Source of the DNA: Collinsella intestinalis DSM 13280
GTDB taxonomy: Bacteria > Actinomycetota > Coriobacteriia > Coriobacteriales > Coriobacteriaceae
DNA: 53,106 bases
Reading direction: 5' to 3'
NCBI RefSeq assembly: GCF_000156175.1
Contig: NZ_GG692710.1
Coordinates: 994,417-1,047,522 of the forward strand
The notes under the pieces are model-generated. The model saw only the letters and a list, made by a program, of their open reading frames with translations, was not told the origin of the DNA and did no database searches. How positions within the stretch are numbered: the first letter of the stretch is position 1; each line of letters begins with the position of its first letter. Below are positions 16,669 through 24,696 of this stretch, piece by piece. A program made the translations under genes and the position numbers.

Positions 16669-17433
16669 ATGAAATCCGAACGTCAGCAAGCCATTCTCGA
16701 CCTGCTCGATCAACATCATTCCGTTACGGTCAACGAGATATCCAACACCCTGGGTGTTTCGGATATGACCATTCGGCGCGATTTGGCGGAGCTCGCCGAC
16801 AAGGGGCTGCTCGTGCGCGTACACGGCGGCGCCCAACTGCCGCGCTCCGCACGTGGTACGACTCTCTCGCGCCTGATCTCACACGAAGAGAAGCGCCATT
16901 TCCACGTCGACCAGAAACGCGCGGCGGCGATGGCGGCGGCGCGCACTGTCTCCGCCGGCGATACCATCTTCCTCGGCGGCGGCTCCACACTCGAACTCAT
17001 GTGCTCGTATCTGCCGCAGGAGGACATCCGCGTGGTCACCAACAGCCTCCCCGTCTTGAACTTATTGGCTGACAACCCCCATGTCGACCTCTTCTTCATT
17101 GGCGGCATGATGCGCCATGACACCCGCGTCTTCACCATGCCGTACAACGGCCGCGGTCTCTACGGCCTTTCGGCGCCAAAAGCCTATGTCTCCGCCACCG
17201 GAATTTTCGGAAATGAGGTCTTCGGCTCTCGCCCCGACGCGACCATGGTTCTTTCCGATGCCCTTGCACGCGCCCAGGAGCGCTATCTCGTTGTAGACGC
17301 AGAAAAAGTTGGTAGGCGCGACTTCTGCCTGTTCACCACCTTGGAAGAGATGACCGCGGCCTTCGTCAACGCCGACGCAGACCCCCAGACCCTCGAAGCG
17401 CTCAGCGCTTACACTTCCGTTGTCACCGCATAA
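16669..17433 (+). CDS. DeoR-family transcriptional regulator, first of a tandem pair
   Basis: The 254-residue product has the DeoR winged helix (KSERQQAILDLLDQHHSVTVN; SDMTIRRDLAELADKGLLVR; wing VHGGA). Its DeoRC sensor has AGDTIFLGGGSTLELMCSYL and VTNSLPVLNLLADN. The ATG at 16669 matches the start of the second paralogue (KSER) and follows AAGGAAG; the ATG at 16636 has no ribosome site. It is divergent from the PTS-sulfatase unit and likely controls it, sensing a phosphosugar. Confidence 0.9.
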   Translation: MKSERQQAILDLLDQHHSVTVNEISNTLGVSDMTIRRDLAELADKGLLVRVHGGAQLPRSARGTTLSRLISHEEKRHFHVDQKRAAAMAAARTVSAGDTIFLGGGSTLELMCSYLPQEDIRVVTNSLPVLNLLADNPHVDLFFIGGMMRHDTRVFTMPYNGRGLYGLSAPKAYVSATGIFGNEVFGSRPDATMVLSDALARAQERYLVVDAEKVGRRDFCLFTTLEEMTAAFVNADADPQTLEALSAYTSVVTA

Positions 17434-17447
17434 CCGATTGGCAAGCC

Positions 17448-18209
17448 ATGCTCAAATCTGAACGTCACGAACAATTGCTGGAACTGTGCACGCAGCGCGG
17501 TATGGTCACCGTCGCCCAAGCGGCGAAGATCTTCGGCATTTCCGAAATGACCGCTCGCAGGGATTTCGATGAACTCGCGCGAGATGGCGGCGTGAGCCGC
17601 GAGCACGGCGGCATCCGCCTATCAGGCGGGACCCCCACCGCCGGCGAGGTCCCCTTCTTTGAAAAGCTCTCGATACGCTCGCCCGAAAAGGAACGCATTG
17701 CGCACAGCGCGGTCGGTCTGATCAAGGAGCATGACACCGTTTTCCTCGGACCCGGTTCGACCTGCGCCCTCATCGCCCGCGCACTGCCGCCCATGCAGCT
17801 GCGCGTCATCACAAACAGCATCATCGTGCTGAACATGCTCCAAACGCGCAACGATGTGGAGATCTGCGCTCTGGGAGGACAATATCGCAAGCGCTCGGGG
17901 TCCTTCGTCGGTCCCGTAGCGGAAGATGCGCTCGCCCCACTCGGTATCGACACGTGCTTCATCGGCACCAACGGCGTGCTCGGCCAATCCATCTCCTGCT
18001 CCAACCTCGAGGAGGGTCGTCTGCAGGCGCTCGCTTGCGATCGAGCCGCCGAGCGGTACCTCGTCTGCGACTCAAGCAAGATCGGACAGATGGACTTCTT
18101 CGGCTTCTACAACCTCGATCAAATGGACGCGCTCATCACCGATCCAAATGTCAGCGACGAACAGTGCTCCATGGTCCTCGAATCGACCCGAATAATCGTC
18201 GCCGACTGA
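17448..18209 (+). CDS. DeoR-family transcriptional regulator, second of a tandem pair
   Basis: The 253-residue paralogue lies 14 bp after the first. It has the same layout: KSERHEQLLELCTQRGMVTV, SEMTARRDFDELARDGG, wing REHGG, then HDTVFLGPGSTCALIARAL and CDSSKIGQMDFFGFYN. Sequence identity to the first looks modest, so the two probably bind different inducers or act as a heteromer. Co-transcription is near certain. Confidence 0.9.
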   Translation: MLKSERHEQLLELCTQRGMVTVAQAAKIFGISEMTARRDFDELARDGGVSREHGGIRLSGGTPTAGEVPFFEKLSIRSPEKERIAHSAVGLIKEHDTVFLGPGSTCALIARALPPMQLRVITNSIIVLNMLQTRNDVEICALGGQYRKRSGSFVGPVAEDALAPLGIDTCFIGTNGVLGQSISCSNLEEGRLQALACDRAAERYLVCDSSKIGQMDFFGFYNLDQMDALITDPNVSDEQCSMVLESTRIIVAD

Positions 18210-18241
18210 TCCGCTTCGCCTTCAAGAACGTTTCGCATGCA

Positions 18242-18276
18242 AACGCCCCGATCCGGTACAACCGGGCCGGGGCGTT
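18242..18276. terminator. Convergent hairpin between the DeoR pair and nagA
   Basis: AACGCCCCGATCCGG pairs, with small internal mismatch, with CCGGGCCGGGGCGTT. It stands between two converging genes. Neither flank has a strong U-tract, so it is probably bidirectional and weak. Confidence 0.55.
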
Positions 18277-18310
18277 AAGGATTCATATCGCTCTCACGAG
18301 AGAACGATGG

Positions 18311-19474
18311 TTACTTCTCGACGTAGACGCTCTCGCCGCCGAGATAGGTCTCGACGAGGGACAGGTCGCCGGTGAGGACGACGAAGTCGGCATTGCGGCC
18401 GGGGCGGATGGAACCGCACTCGTCGGCGATGTCGTTGGCCTCGGCGGGAGCCTGGGTGGCCATGTAGACGGCCTCGGCCTTCGTGGCGATACCCCACTCG
18501 TAAACGTTCTTGACGGCGTCCTTCATGTTGAGGATGGAACCGGCCAGAGAGCCGCCGTCCTTCAGGCGGGCGGTGCCGCCGGCAACGACAACGGGCAGCT
18601 CGCCCAAGAAGTAGTCGCCATCGGGCATGCCGCCGGCGCACATGCAGTCGGTGATGAGCGCGACGTGCTCATGGCCCTTGGCGTGCATCACGATACCCGC
18701 GGAGATGGGGTTGACGTGATGGCCGTCACAGATGAGCTCGGAGAAGGACTTATCCTGGCTGGAAAGGGCAGCGCCCACCATGCCGGGCTCGCGGTGATGC
18801 AGGCCGCTCATGCCGTTATAGGTGTGGACGAAGACCTTGGCGCCCGCGTCCAGGCAGGCCTGAGCCTGCTCGCAGGTTGCGGCGGAGTGACCGAGGGCCA
18901 CGACGACGCCGGACTTGACGGCCTCAGCGGTGAACTCGACGGCACCATCGTACTCGGGGGCGACGGCGATCTTCTTGACGAGGCCATGCGCGGCGGTCTG
19001 CCAGTCGTTCAGCTTCTCCATGGTGGGGGCGGAGAGGTAGGCCGGGTTCTGGGCGCCCTTGTACTTCTCGGTGAAGAAGGGGCCCTCGAGGAAGATGCCC
19101 TGGATGCGAGCGTGCGGCGTCTCGTCGCCAGCCTCGACGTACTCGGCAACGGAAGCGCAGGCGCGCTCGAGCTGCTCGGTGCTCGCGGTGAGCGTAGTGG
19201 GCAGGTAGCTGGTCACGCCGTTGCGCAGGATGCCACGGGACACGATGGCGACGCTCTCGGACTCGCAGTCCATGATGTCATGGTTATCGAAACCGTGGAT
19301 ATGGGTGTCGACGTAACCAGGAGCGATCTCGTGACCGGAGTAGTCGCGGATCTCGCAGTCCGGGGCCTCGGTCACATACTCGCCGAAAACACCATCCTCG
19401 ACCATGAGGTAGCCGCCACGGGCAACGCGAGTGGGCAGATAGAAGGCATCGGCCTTGATTGCATAAGTGCTCAT
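18311..19474 (-). CDS. nagA: N-acetylglucosamine/galactosamine-6-phosphate deacetylase
   Basis: The 387-residue amidohydrolase shows the metal motif H58-x-H60 in DTHIHGFDNHD, the metal Glu in GIFLEGPFFTEKYKG, His in VVALGHSAAT, substrate residues in VHTYNGMSGLHHREPG and the catalytic Asp in LITDCMCAGG. It removes acetate from an N-acetylhexosamine-6-phosphate in the cytoplasm. AGGAG before the ATG at 19474 fixes the start. It follows agaS, so N-acetylgalactosamine-6-phosphate is a likely substrate; activity on the glucosamine form is also possible. Confidence 0.92.
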   Translation of the reverse strand: MSTYAIKADAFYLPTRVARGGYLMVEDGVFGEYVTEAPDCEIRDYSGHEIAPGYVDTHIHGFDNHDIMDCESESVAIVSRGILRNGVTSYLPTTLTASTEQLERACASVAEYVEAGDETPHARIQGIFLEGPFFTEKYKGAQNPAYLSAPTMEKLNDWQTAAHGLVKKIAVAPEYDGAVEFTAEAVKSGVVVALGHSAATCEQAQACLDAGAKVFVHTYNGMSGLHHREPGMVGAALSSQDKSFSELICDGHHVNPISAGIVMHAKGHEHVALITDCMCAGGMPDGDYFLGELPVVVAGGTARLKDGGSLAGSILNMKDAVKNVYEWGIATKAEAVYMATQAPAEANDIADECGSIRPGRNADFVVLTGDLSLVETYLGGESVYVEK

Positions 19475-19540
19475 GTGTTCTCCTAACACGATATTGATGC
19501 ACGCACTGGGCTTGTACCCAGAAAGCAACGAACGAGCAGC

Positions 19541-19580
19541 AAGAAAAGCGCCCGCCCGTCCTTGCAGACCGGGCGGGCGC
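19541..19580 (-). terminator. Strong rho-independent terminator after agaS
   Basis: Arms GCGCCCGCCCG (19548-19558) and CGGGCGGGCGC (19570-19580) are perfect, and the minus strand continues UUUUCUU. It separates agaS from nagA, which probably has its own promoter or lives on read-through. Confidence 0.8.
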
Positions 19581-19605
19581 CTTCAATTCGAAATTCCGAG
19601 AGCTA

Positions 19606-20769
19606 TTAGGCCTCGAAGGGGTGGATGGTCACGCCCTTGACGACGCGGTTCACGGTGCCGGACGGGGACGGGGTGTCCGGCGTGTTGCCCACGCGCACGG
19701 AGTTGAGCAGGGAGATGACCTGGGCGACCATGACGAACGGCAGGGCCAGGTAGCCCTCGGGCAGAGCCTCACCGGCGAAGGTGAAGGAGGTGCCGTCGAA
19801 CTTGATGGCGCCGTCCTGCTGGATGGCGATGGTCTTGGCAGCGATCTGGTCGCCGTTGATCTCGTTCAGGATGTCGAGGTCGTACTGACGGGTGTACTCG
19901 TCGTTGTTCATGTACACGAACACAATGGTCTTGTCGTCGACGAAGGACTTCGGCCCATGACGGTAACCCATGCAGGAGTCCCAAGAGGTGGCAACGAGGC
20001 CGTGAGCAAGCTCGAGGATCTTGAGCTGAGCCTCCTGAGCCAGACCCACGAAGGAGCCGGAACCCAGGTAGGTCACGCGGTTGAAGTCACCGGAGAGGAA
20101 CTCGGCGATCTCGGACTCGCGAGCGACGACGTCCTCGCCCAGCTTAGCGGCAGCCTCGACCCAAGCGGTCTTCTGCTCGAGAGAAGCGGTGTCGAAGATG
20201 AGGGTGGAGAGCAGGGTCATGCAGCTGTAGGAGCCGGTCATGGCGAAGCCCTTGTCGTTGGCGCGCGGGATGAGCAGCGTGAGCTGATCGGCGTCGCCCT
20301 CGGACTCGACGGCGAGCTTGCCCTCGGGAGCGCAGGTGATGTTGATGAACTTGACGTTCTTCACGAAGGTCTTGGCAACCTGAACGGCGGCCAGGGACTC
20401 AGGGCTGTTGCCGGAACGGGCGAAGGAGACGACCACAGTGGGCTCGTCGGGGTTCAGGAAGTCGCGAGGAGCGGACACGATGTCGGTGGTCGCGATGGGC
20501 TTGAAGTCGTACAGCTTGGTGTCGCCAGCGTGACGCAGGTAGGGAGCGCAGGTGTCACCGACGTAGTCGGAGGTACCGGCACCAGTGAACACGACGGAGA
20601 GGCGACCCTCGCCCATGGCGCGAGCCTCGGCCAGGAAGGACTCGATGGCCTCGAGGTTCTCCTTGTAGATGTTCAGGGTATCAAGCCACAGCTCGGGCTG
20701 CTGCTTGATCTCGGTGGTGGTGTTGAAACCACCAATCTCGTTGAGCTGGTCGGTCGTCATCTCGAACAT
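19606..20769 (-). CDS. agaS: SIS-domain sugar isomerase/deaminase AgaS-like
   Basis: The 387-residue product has two SIS domains. Phosphosugar-binding segments are SVVFTGAGTSDYVGDTC, VVVSFARSGNSPESLAA and TYLGSGSFVGLAQEAQLK; SWDSCMGYRHGPKSFVD near residue 290 is typical of AgaS. By family knowledge AgaS converts galactosamine-6-phosphate to tagatose-6-phosphate plus ammonia. That product is the substrate of the LacC-type kinase at 4491, so this gene links the amino-sugar block to the tagatose block. A 14-bp palindrome sits 60 bp upstream. Confidence 0.9.
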   Translation of the reverse strand: MFEMTTDQLNEIGGFNTTTEIKQQPELWLDTLNIYKENLEAIESFLAEARAMGEGRLSVVFTGAGTSDYVGDTCAPYLRHAGDTKLYDFKPIATTDIVSAPRDFLNPDEPTVVVSFARSGNSPESLAAVQVAKTFVKNVKFINITCAPEGKLAVESEGDADQLTLLIPRANDKGFAMTGSYSCMTLLSTLIFDTASLEQKTAWVEAAAKLGEDVVARESEIAEFLSGDFNRVTYLGSGSFVGLAQEAQLKILELAHGLVATSWDSCMGYRHGPKSFVDDKTIVFVYMNNDEYTRQYDLDILNEINGDQIAAKTIAIQQDGAIKFDGTSFTFAGEALPEGYLALPFVMVAQVISLLNSVRVGNTPDTPSPSGTVNRVVKGVTIHPFEA

Positions 20770-20812
20770 TAATACCACTTCCTTTACACTTGTGGTTTTA
20801 CAAGCTGCTTTT

Positions 20813-20842
20813 ATTATAAGTTGGTTATCTGGTTATAACCAG
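20813..20842 (-). promoter_or_regulatory. agaS promoter with palindromic GntR operator candidate
   Basis: CTGGTTATAACCAG at 20829-20842 is a perfect palindrome and overlaps the -35 region. The minus strand shows a TATAAT -10 (plus 20813-20818). Related sequences occur before the second PTS (25182-25195, 25215-25224, 25411-25425). HutC/NagR-type GntR proteins bind such TGGT-ACCA sites, and a gene for one lies just upstream. Confidence 0.65.
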
Positions 20843-20890
20843 TAGTTCTCGACTTCACGGGTTGGACACAATTGACGATTACCTGCCTGA

Positions 20891-20951
20891 GCAGTTGAGG
20901 ACCCTGCCGGGAAAGAGTCGGTTCTCACTCCCCCGCAATCCCCTCAACTGC
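20891..20951 (-). other. Long stem-loop between gntR and agaS
   Basis: GCAGTTGAGG and CCTCAACTGC are perfect 10-bp arms around a 41-base loop that itself can fold (GGGAAAGAGT against ACTC). It begins 12 bp after the gntR stop. There is no U-tract. It could be a 3'-end stabiliser or an RNA control element; no known riboswitch class is recognised. Confidence 0.4.
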
Positions 20952-20962
20952 CCACGCATGAA

Positions 20963-21694
20963 CTACTCGCTGCGACGGTGCTGGACTCTGTACTTGAACT
21001 GGTCGGCACGGGCGACCGACAACGTGTATTCGACGATCTCGTTCGAACTGTTATAGGTGGTTCGAACCAGATCGAGCACGGGAGAGCCCTCAGAGATACC
21101 CAAGAGGTAGGCATCGGCAGGACGGGCGATGCTCGCGAAGAACTCCTCCTCCGCGACGCTGATCTTTTCGTGGTAGTCCTTCTCGATTACGTCATAGAGC
21201 GGCTTGCACTCAAGCTGGGGGCGTTTGAGGGACAGGAACTTGCGAACGGGAAGGTAGGAACGCTCGACCATCATCGGCATGCCGTCGGCGGAGCGAAGGC
21301 GCTTGAGCTTAAAGAGCTTCTCGCCAAGGCGAACGCCCATATGCTCGGCAAGGTTCTTATCAGCCTCGACATCGCAGAATTCGAGGATGGTGGTCATCGG
21401 ATCGCGGCCCAACTCGCGCATCTGCTCGGTAAAACTGTAAGACTGCATGAGGTTAGTGGTCTGGGCGGAGCGATCGGCCACGAATGTGCCACGCCCGTGC
21501 TGGCGAACGATCAGGCCCAGGCGCTCGAGCTCCTGAAGGGCGAGTCGGACTGTCGTGCGGGACAGACCATAGCGCTCGGAGAGCTCACGCTCGGAGGAGA
21601 TCATGTCGCCAGCGTGATACTCATGCTCGATTTTGTCGGCAAGAATATCCACGAGCTGGTCATACAAAGGCTGTTTGCGAGCCGTTGCCACCAT
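20963..21694 (-). CDS. GntR-family regulator, HutC/NagR subfamily (UTRA domain)
   Basis: The 243-residue product has an N-terminal GntR winged helix (PLYDQLVDILADKIEHEYHA; SSERELSERYGLSRTTVRLA; VRQHGRGTFVA). A UTRA sensor follows (FKLKRLRSADGMPMMVERSY; VLDLVRTTYNSSNEIVEYTL). UTRA proteins commonly bind amino-sugar phosphates. Its position between agaS-nagA and a PTS makes it the likely controller of both, through the CTGGT-type sites. Confidence 0.92.
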   Translation of the reverse strand: MVATARKQPLYDQLVDILADKIEHEYHAGDMISSERELSERYGLSRTTVRLALQELERLGLIVRQHGRGTFVADRSAQTTNLMQSYSFTEQMRELGRDPMTTILEFCDVEADKNLAEHMGVRLGEKLFKLKRLRSADGMPMMVERSYLPVRKFLSLKRPQLECKPLYDVIEKDYHEKISVAEEEFFASIARPADAYLLGISEGSPVLDLVRTTYNSSNEIVEYTLSVARADQFKYRVQHRRSE

Positions 21695-21778
21695 GAGAAC
21701 CGCCTCCGATACAAAAGGAAAATCGTCAATTCGAACGCAATGCGCTCAACGAGACGATTGCAATCGATGGGAATGATT

Positions 21779-21818
21779 AGAAAAAAACCCGGCGTGAGAA
21801 CAAAGCCCACGCCGGGTT
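21779..21818 (-). terminator. Strong rho-independent terminator of the second PTS operon
   Basis: AACCCGGCGTG (21786-21796) pairs perfectly with CACGCCGGGTT (21808-21818), followed on the minus strand by a run of seven or more U. It ends the leftward IIA-YajC-IIB-IIC-IID transcript ahead of gntR. Confidence 0.85.
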
Positions 21819-21863
21819 TGCAGGCGCATCTGGGGGAGATGTCACCTCATCAGTCGGCTGGAA

Positions 21864-22958
21864 TTACCAGAGACCAGTCCACCAGGTGAGGCCGAGCCAC
21901 TCGTTGAGCGGCAGGGCGCCAAGGATGCCGATGACCAGCATCAGAACGATACCCTTGATGGGGGTGAAGTTCTTCTTGGCGAACAGGAAGTAAAGCAGCA
22001 TGACGAGCGCCAGAGGAACGAGCTTAGGCATAACGGTGTCGAGCGTAGAAGCCACGGAGAAGGAAACCGGGGTCTCGGTAACCTCAGCGTAGGTGACGGA
22101 GCTCATGCCGTTGCCCAGGTCGACGATACCGCACTCGACAGCGTTGCCATCAGCGTCGGCAGCGGTGAGGGCGGAGCCGTCCTCAGCGGTCATGCCAAGG
22201 GAGCCGGGCTCAGCGGTCTTGGTATCGATGGCGAGGTCGAAGTTCTCGGCCTCCTCGTTGGAAACCACAACGGTGTGAGCGGCGAGGCCACGGGTGGTGC
22301 CGTTCGGGATGTTGAGGTTGATCTGGGTGCCACCCATGTTGACCGTCAGGGCGCCAACCACGAAGCAGCCCATGATGGCGGCAGCGCGGGTGAAGGCCTG
22401 CATGTTGGAGGTCAGGGAGTCGATGGCAGAGGTGCCCATCTTGTAAGCCCAGTTCATGAGGCCGAAGCGGCAAGCGAACAGAGCGGCATGGAAGACCACG
22501 AGGAAGATGAGCGGGGCGATGATGTTGCCCTCGATGGCCATGTTCGAGGTGATGCCGGCCGTGATCGGCACGAGCGTCAGCCAGAACAGGGCGTCACCGA
22601 TGCCGCCCAGCGGGGAGGCAGCGGAAATACGCACGGAGCGGATGGTCTGGGTATCGACCTTGTTCTGCTCGAGGGAGAGAACGATACCCATAACGAAGGT
22701 GACCAGGAACGGGTGCGTGTTGATGAAGTCCAGGTTGTGGTACATCGACGCAGAGAGGTCGTTCTTGTTGGTGTGAACCTTCTCGAGACCGGGGACCATG
22801 GCGAACAGCCAGCCACCGGACTGCATGGTCTCGTAGTTGAACGAGGACTGGAGCCAGTAGGAGCGCCAGACCATGCGGTTGAGCGTCTTCTTATCGACGT
22901 TCGGCGCAGGAGTAAGATCCTCGTACTGCGCGGGGACGACAAACTCATTAGATGCCAT
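21864..22958 (-). CDS. PTS mannose-family IID component with a large insertion
   Basis: The 364-residue product has the IID landmarks MVWRSYWLQSSFNYETMQ, FINTHPFLVTFVMGIVLSLE and SAASPLGGIGDALFW. It is about 90 residues longer than the IID at 13662. The extra part, about residues 215-305, is a polar, acidic, Ala/Gly/Thr-rich stretch between two membrane regions (EDGSALTAADADGNAVECGI). Membrane helices resume at PKLVPLALVMLLYFLFAKKN. The start lies inside the end of IIC (11-bp overlap), so translation is coupled. Confidence 0.9.
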   Translation of the reverse strand: MASNEFVVPAQYEDLTPAPNVDKKTLNRMVWRSYWLQSSFNYETMQSGGWLFAMVPGLEKVHTNKNDLSASMYHNLDFINTHPFLVTFVMGIVLSLEQNKVDTQTIRSVRISAASPLGGIGDALFWLTLVPITAGITSNMAIEGNIIAPLIFLVVFHAALFACRFGLMNWAYKMGTSAIDSLTSNMQAFTRAAAIMGCFVVGALTVNMGGTQINLNIPNGTTRGLAAHTVVVSNEEAENFDLAIDTKTAEPGSLGMTAEDGSALTAADADGNAVECGIVDLGNGMSSVTYAEVTETPVSFSVASTLDTVMPKLVPLALVMLLYFLFAKKNFTPIKGIVLMLVIGILGALPLNEWLGLTWWTGLW

Positions 22959-23745
22959 CGCTCATATCACCTCCGTCAAAAGAAGCGCCCTTGAGCTCGG
23001 TCTGCTGCTGGAAGTCCCAGAAAGCGATACCGAAGCCAATGATGGCCATGATCAGGAGCTCAGGCTTGGCGAGCGCGGGGATGCCGTGCACGATGGTGGT
23101 GAGACCAAAGCCGAGCAGGAAGAAGGCCCACATGTCGCGGGACATCATGATCTTCAGCAGGATCGCGAAGCCGACGAACTTCATCATGCCACCAGCGGCG
23201 GACAGACCAGCGTTGAGCCATGCGGGGATGGCGGAGACGACAGCCTGGCCGGCGGTGAGGCCACCGACGAAGAACAAGGTGACGATCGCGGCGAAGATGA
23301 GGCCGAGGATGATCTCGGACACGACGGTCAGCTTGGTGATGGCCTTGGTGTCAGCCTTCACAGCCGCGGCGCGGAAGGACTCCATCATCGGGGCACGAAG
23401 GGTGAAGAACAAGGTCACACCGTACTGGCCGAGCAGGGCGAACGGAATCGCGGTCGCAACGGCGACGTTGGGATCCATGTCGAGGGTGCAGGCAAAGACG
23501 GCTGCCATAATGCCACCAATAACAGCGTTCGGCGGCTGAGCACCACCAATAGGCATGTTACCAATGGTCATGAGCTGGTAGGTACCACCAACCACGAGGC
23601 CGGTCTGCACATCGCCGAGGATAGCGCCGATGATCGGGCCGGTGACGATAGGCTGGTACAGGGACTCCGTAAAGTCGAACTGGTCGATAGCGGCAACGAA
23701 GGTCACCAGGAAGACCAGGGCGATCTGAAGGAAATTCACGTCCAT
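22948..23745 (-). CDS. PTS mannose-family IIC component (AgaC-like)
   Basis: The 265-residue membrane protein starts MDVNFLQIALVFLVTFVAAI. It carries VTGPIIGAILGDVQTGLVVG and MPIGGAQPPNAVIGGIMAAV, conserved IIC blocks. AAAGGAGG before the ATG fixes the start. With IID it forms the channel, probably for N-acetylgalactosamine or galactosamine given agaS and nagA nearby. Confidence 0.92.
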   Translation of the reverse strand: MDVNFLQIALVFLVTFVAAIDQFDFTESLYQPIVTGPIIGAILGDVQTGLVVGGTYQLMTIGNMPIGGAQPPNAVIGGIMAAVFACTLDMDPNVAVATAIPFALLGQYGVTLFFTLRAPMMESFRAAAVKADTKAITKLTVVSEIILGLIFAAIVTLFFVGGLTAGQAVVSAIPAWLNAGLSAAGGMMKFVGFAILLKIMMSRDMWAFFLLGFGLTTIVHGIPALAKPELLIMAIIGFGIAFWDFQQQTELKGASFDGGDMSDGI

Positions 23746-23792
23746 CTTTTGCTCCTCCTTTCAAATGTACTTTCTCGTACGAGATTAACGAC

Positions 23793-23810
23793 CGGGATGA
23801 TTTCATCCCG
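23793..23810 (-). other. Small perfect hairpin between IIB and IIC
   Basis: CGGGATGA-TT-TCATCCCG lies in the 98-bp gap between the IIB and IIC genes. It has no U-tract. It may be an mRNA processing or stability element that separates the soluble from the membrane subunits. The first PTS has a comparable small hairpin at the same junction (15323-15343). Confidence 0.35.
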
Positions 23811-23843
23811 TATACAAACAAACTGGTTCGCTAAACCCCCAAA

Positions 23844-24326
23844 TTACGCGAACAGCTTGTTGGTATCCTCAACGGGCGTGCTGGGCACTCGCTGGATGGA
23901 AAGCTCGACGCCATGCTCCTGGAGCTTGCGGAAGCACTCCACGTCGTCGTCGTTGACGGCGACGGTGGTAGCGACCTGACGCTTGCCCTCGGCCATGTGC
24001 ATGTTGCCGATGTTGAGCTTCTTGATCGGCACGCCGCCCTCGACGAGCTTGAGCGCGTCCTGAGGAGAGTCGAGCACGATGAAGATCTTCTGGGCCGGGG
24101 AGGCCTTGTGGATCACGTCGATGGTCTTCTGGATGGAGAAGAAGCGGGTCTGAACACCGGTGGGAGCAGCCATCTTCATGAGGTTCTGGCGCATGGTGTT
24201 CGTGGAGACCTCGTCATTGGCAACGAGGATGAGGTTGGAACCCAGGGTGGAGTTCCACTGGGTGGCAACCTGACCGTGGATCAGTCGATTGTCGATACGG
24301 GTGAGAAGGATATTGGGCTCTGCCAT
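23844..24326 (-). CDS. PTS mannose-family IIB component
   Basis: The 160-residue phosphocarrier has its phosphorylated His16 in TRIDNRLIHGQVATQW, with IVLDSPQDALKLVEGGV and KLNIGNMHMAEGKRQ following. The frame is open 55 codons further upstream, but the ATG at 24326 gives the family's normal start and follows AAAGGA. It lies 85 bp after the YajC-like gene. Confidence 0.93.
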   Translation of the reverse strand: MAEPNILLTRIDNRLIHGQVATQWNSTLGSNLILVANDEVSTNTMRQNLMKMAAPTGVQTRFFSIQKTIDVIHKASPAQKIFIVLDSPQDALKLVEGGVPIKKLNIGNMHMAEGKRQVATTVAVNDDDVECFRKLQEHGVELSIQRVPSTPVEDTNKLFA

Positions 24327-24411
24327 TGCGATCCGTCCTTTCGTATTCGCGTACTGGCCTTTACTACCTAAGGGATTGAGCCTCTCATCGGCGAGGCTTG
24401 ATCTCTTTAAG

Positions 24412-24696
24412 CTACTTGACGATCTCTTGGATCGCGTAGCGGGAGACGTCGAGCGTCGCGCCGGAGCGGACCTTGACCTCGACAACGTCACCTTGCACGC
24501 TCTTCACGTCGCCGAAGATGCCGCCGCCGAACATCACACGCTGGCCGGGTGCCAGGTCGGTGTGGATGTGCTCGAAGTACTTGACCTTCTTCTTCATGTT
24601 GGCCTTGGACCAGATGAAGTAGACGACGCCCATGACCGCCATGATGAGCAGCAGGGCGACGGAGGAGGCGAGAACGTTCTGCCCGAAGTTCTCCAT
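24412..24696 (-). CDS. YajC-family small membrane protein within the PTS operon
   Basis: The 94-residue product has one N-terminal membrane helix (VALLLIMAVMGVVYFIWSKA). A small beta domain follows (HTDLAPGQRVMFGGGIFGDV), the typical YajC pattern in which a hairpin loop follows a conserved Gly-rich turn. YajC is known as an accessory of the Sec-YidC complex. Here it overlaps the IIA stop by one base and precedes IIB, so it is translated with the PTS. It may help insertion or assembly of IIC-IID; that is inference. Confidence 0.8.
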   Translation of the reverse strand: MENFGQNVLASSVALLLIMAVMGVVYFIWSKANMKKKVKYFEHIHTDLAPGQRVMFGGGIFGDVKSVQGDVVEVKVRSGATLDVSRYAIQEIVK

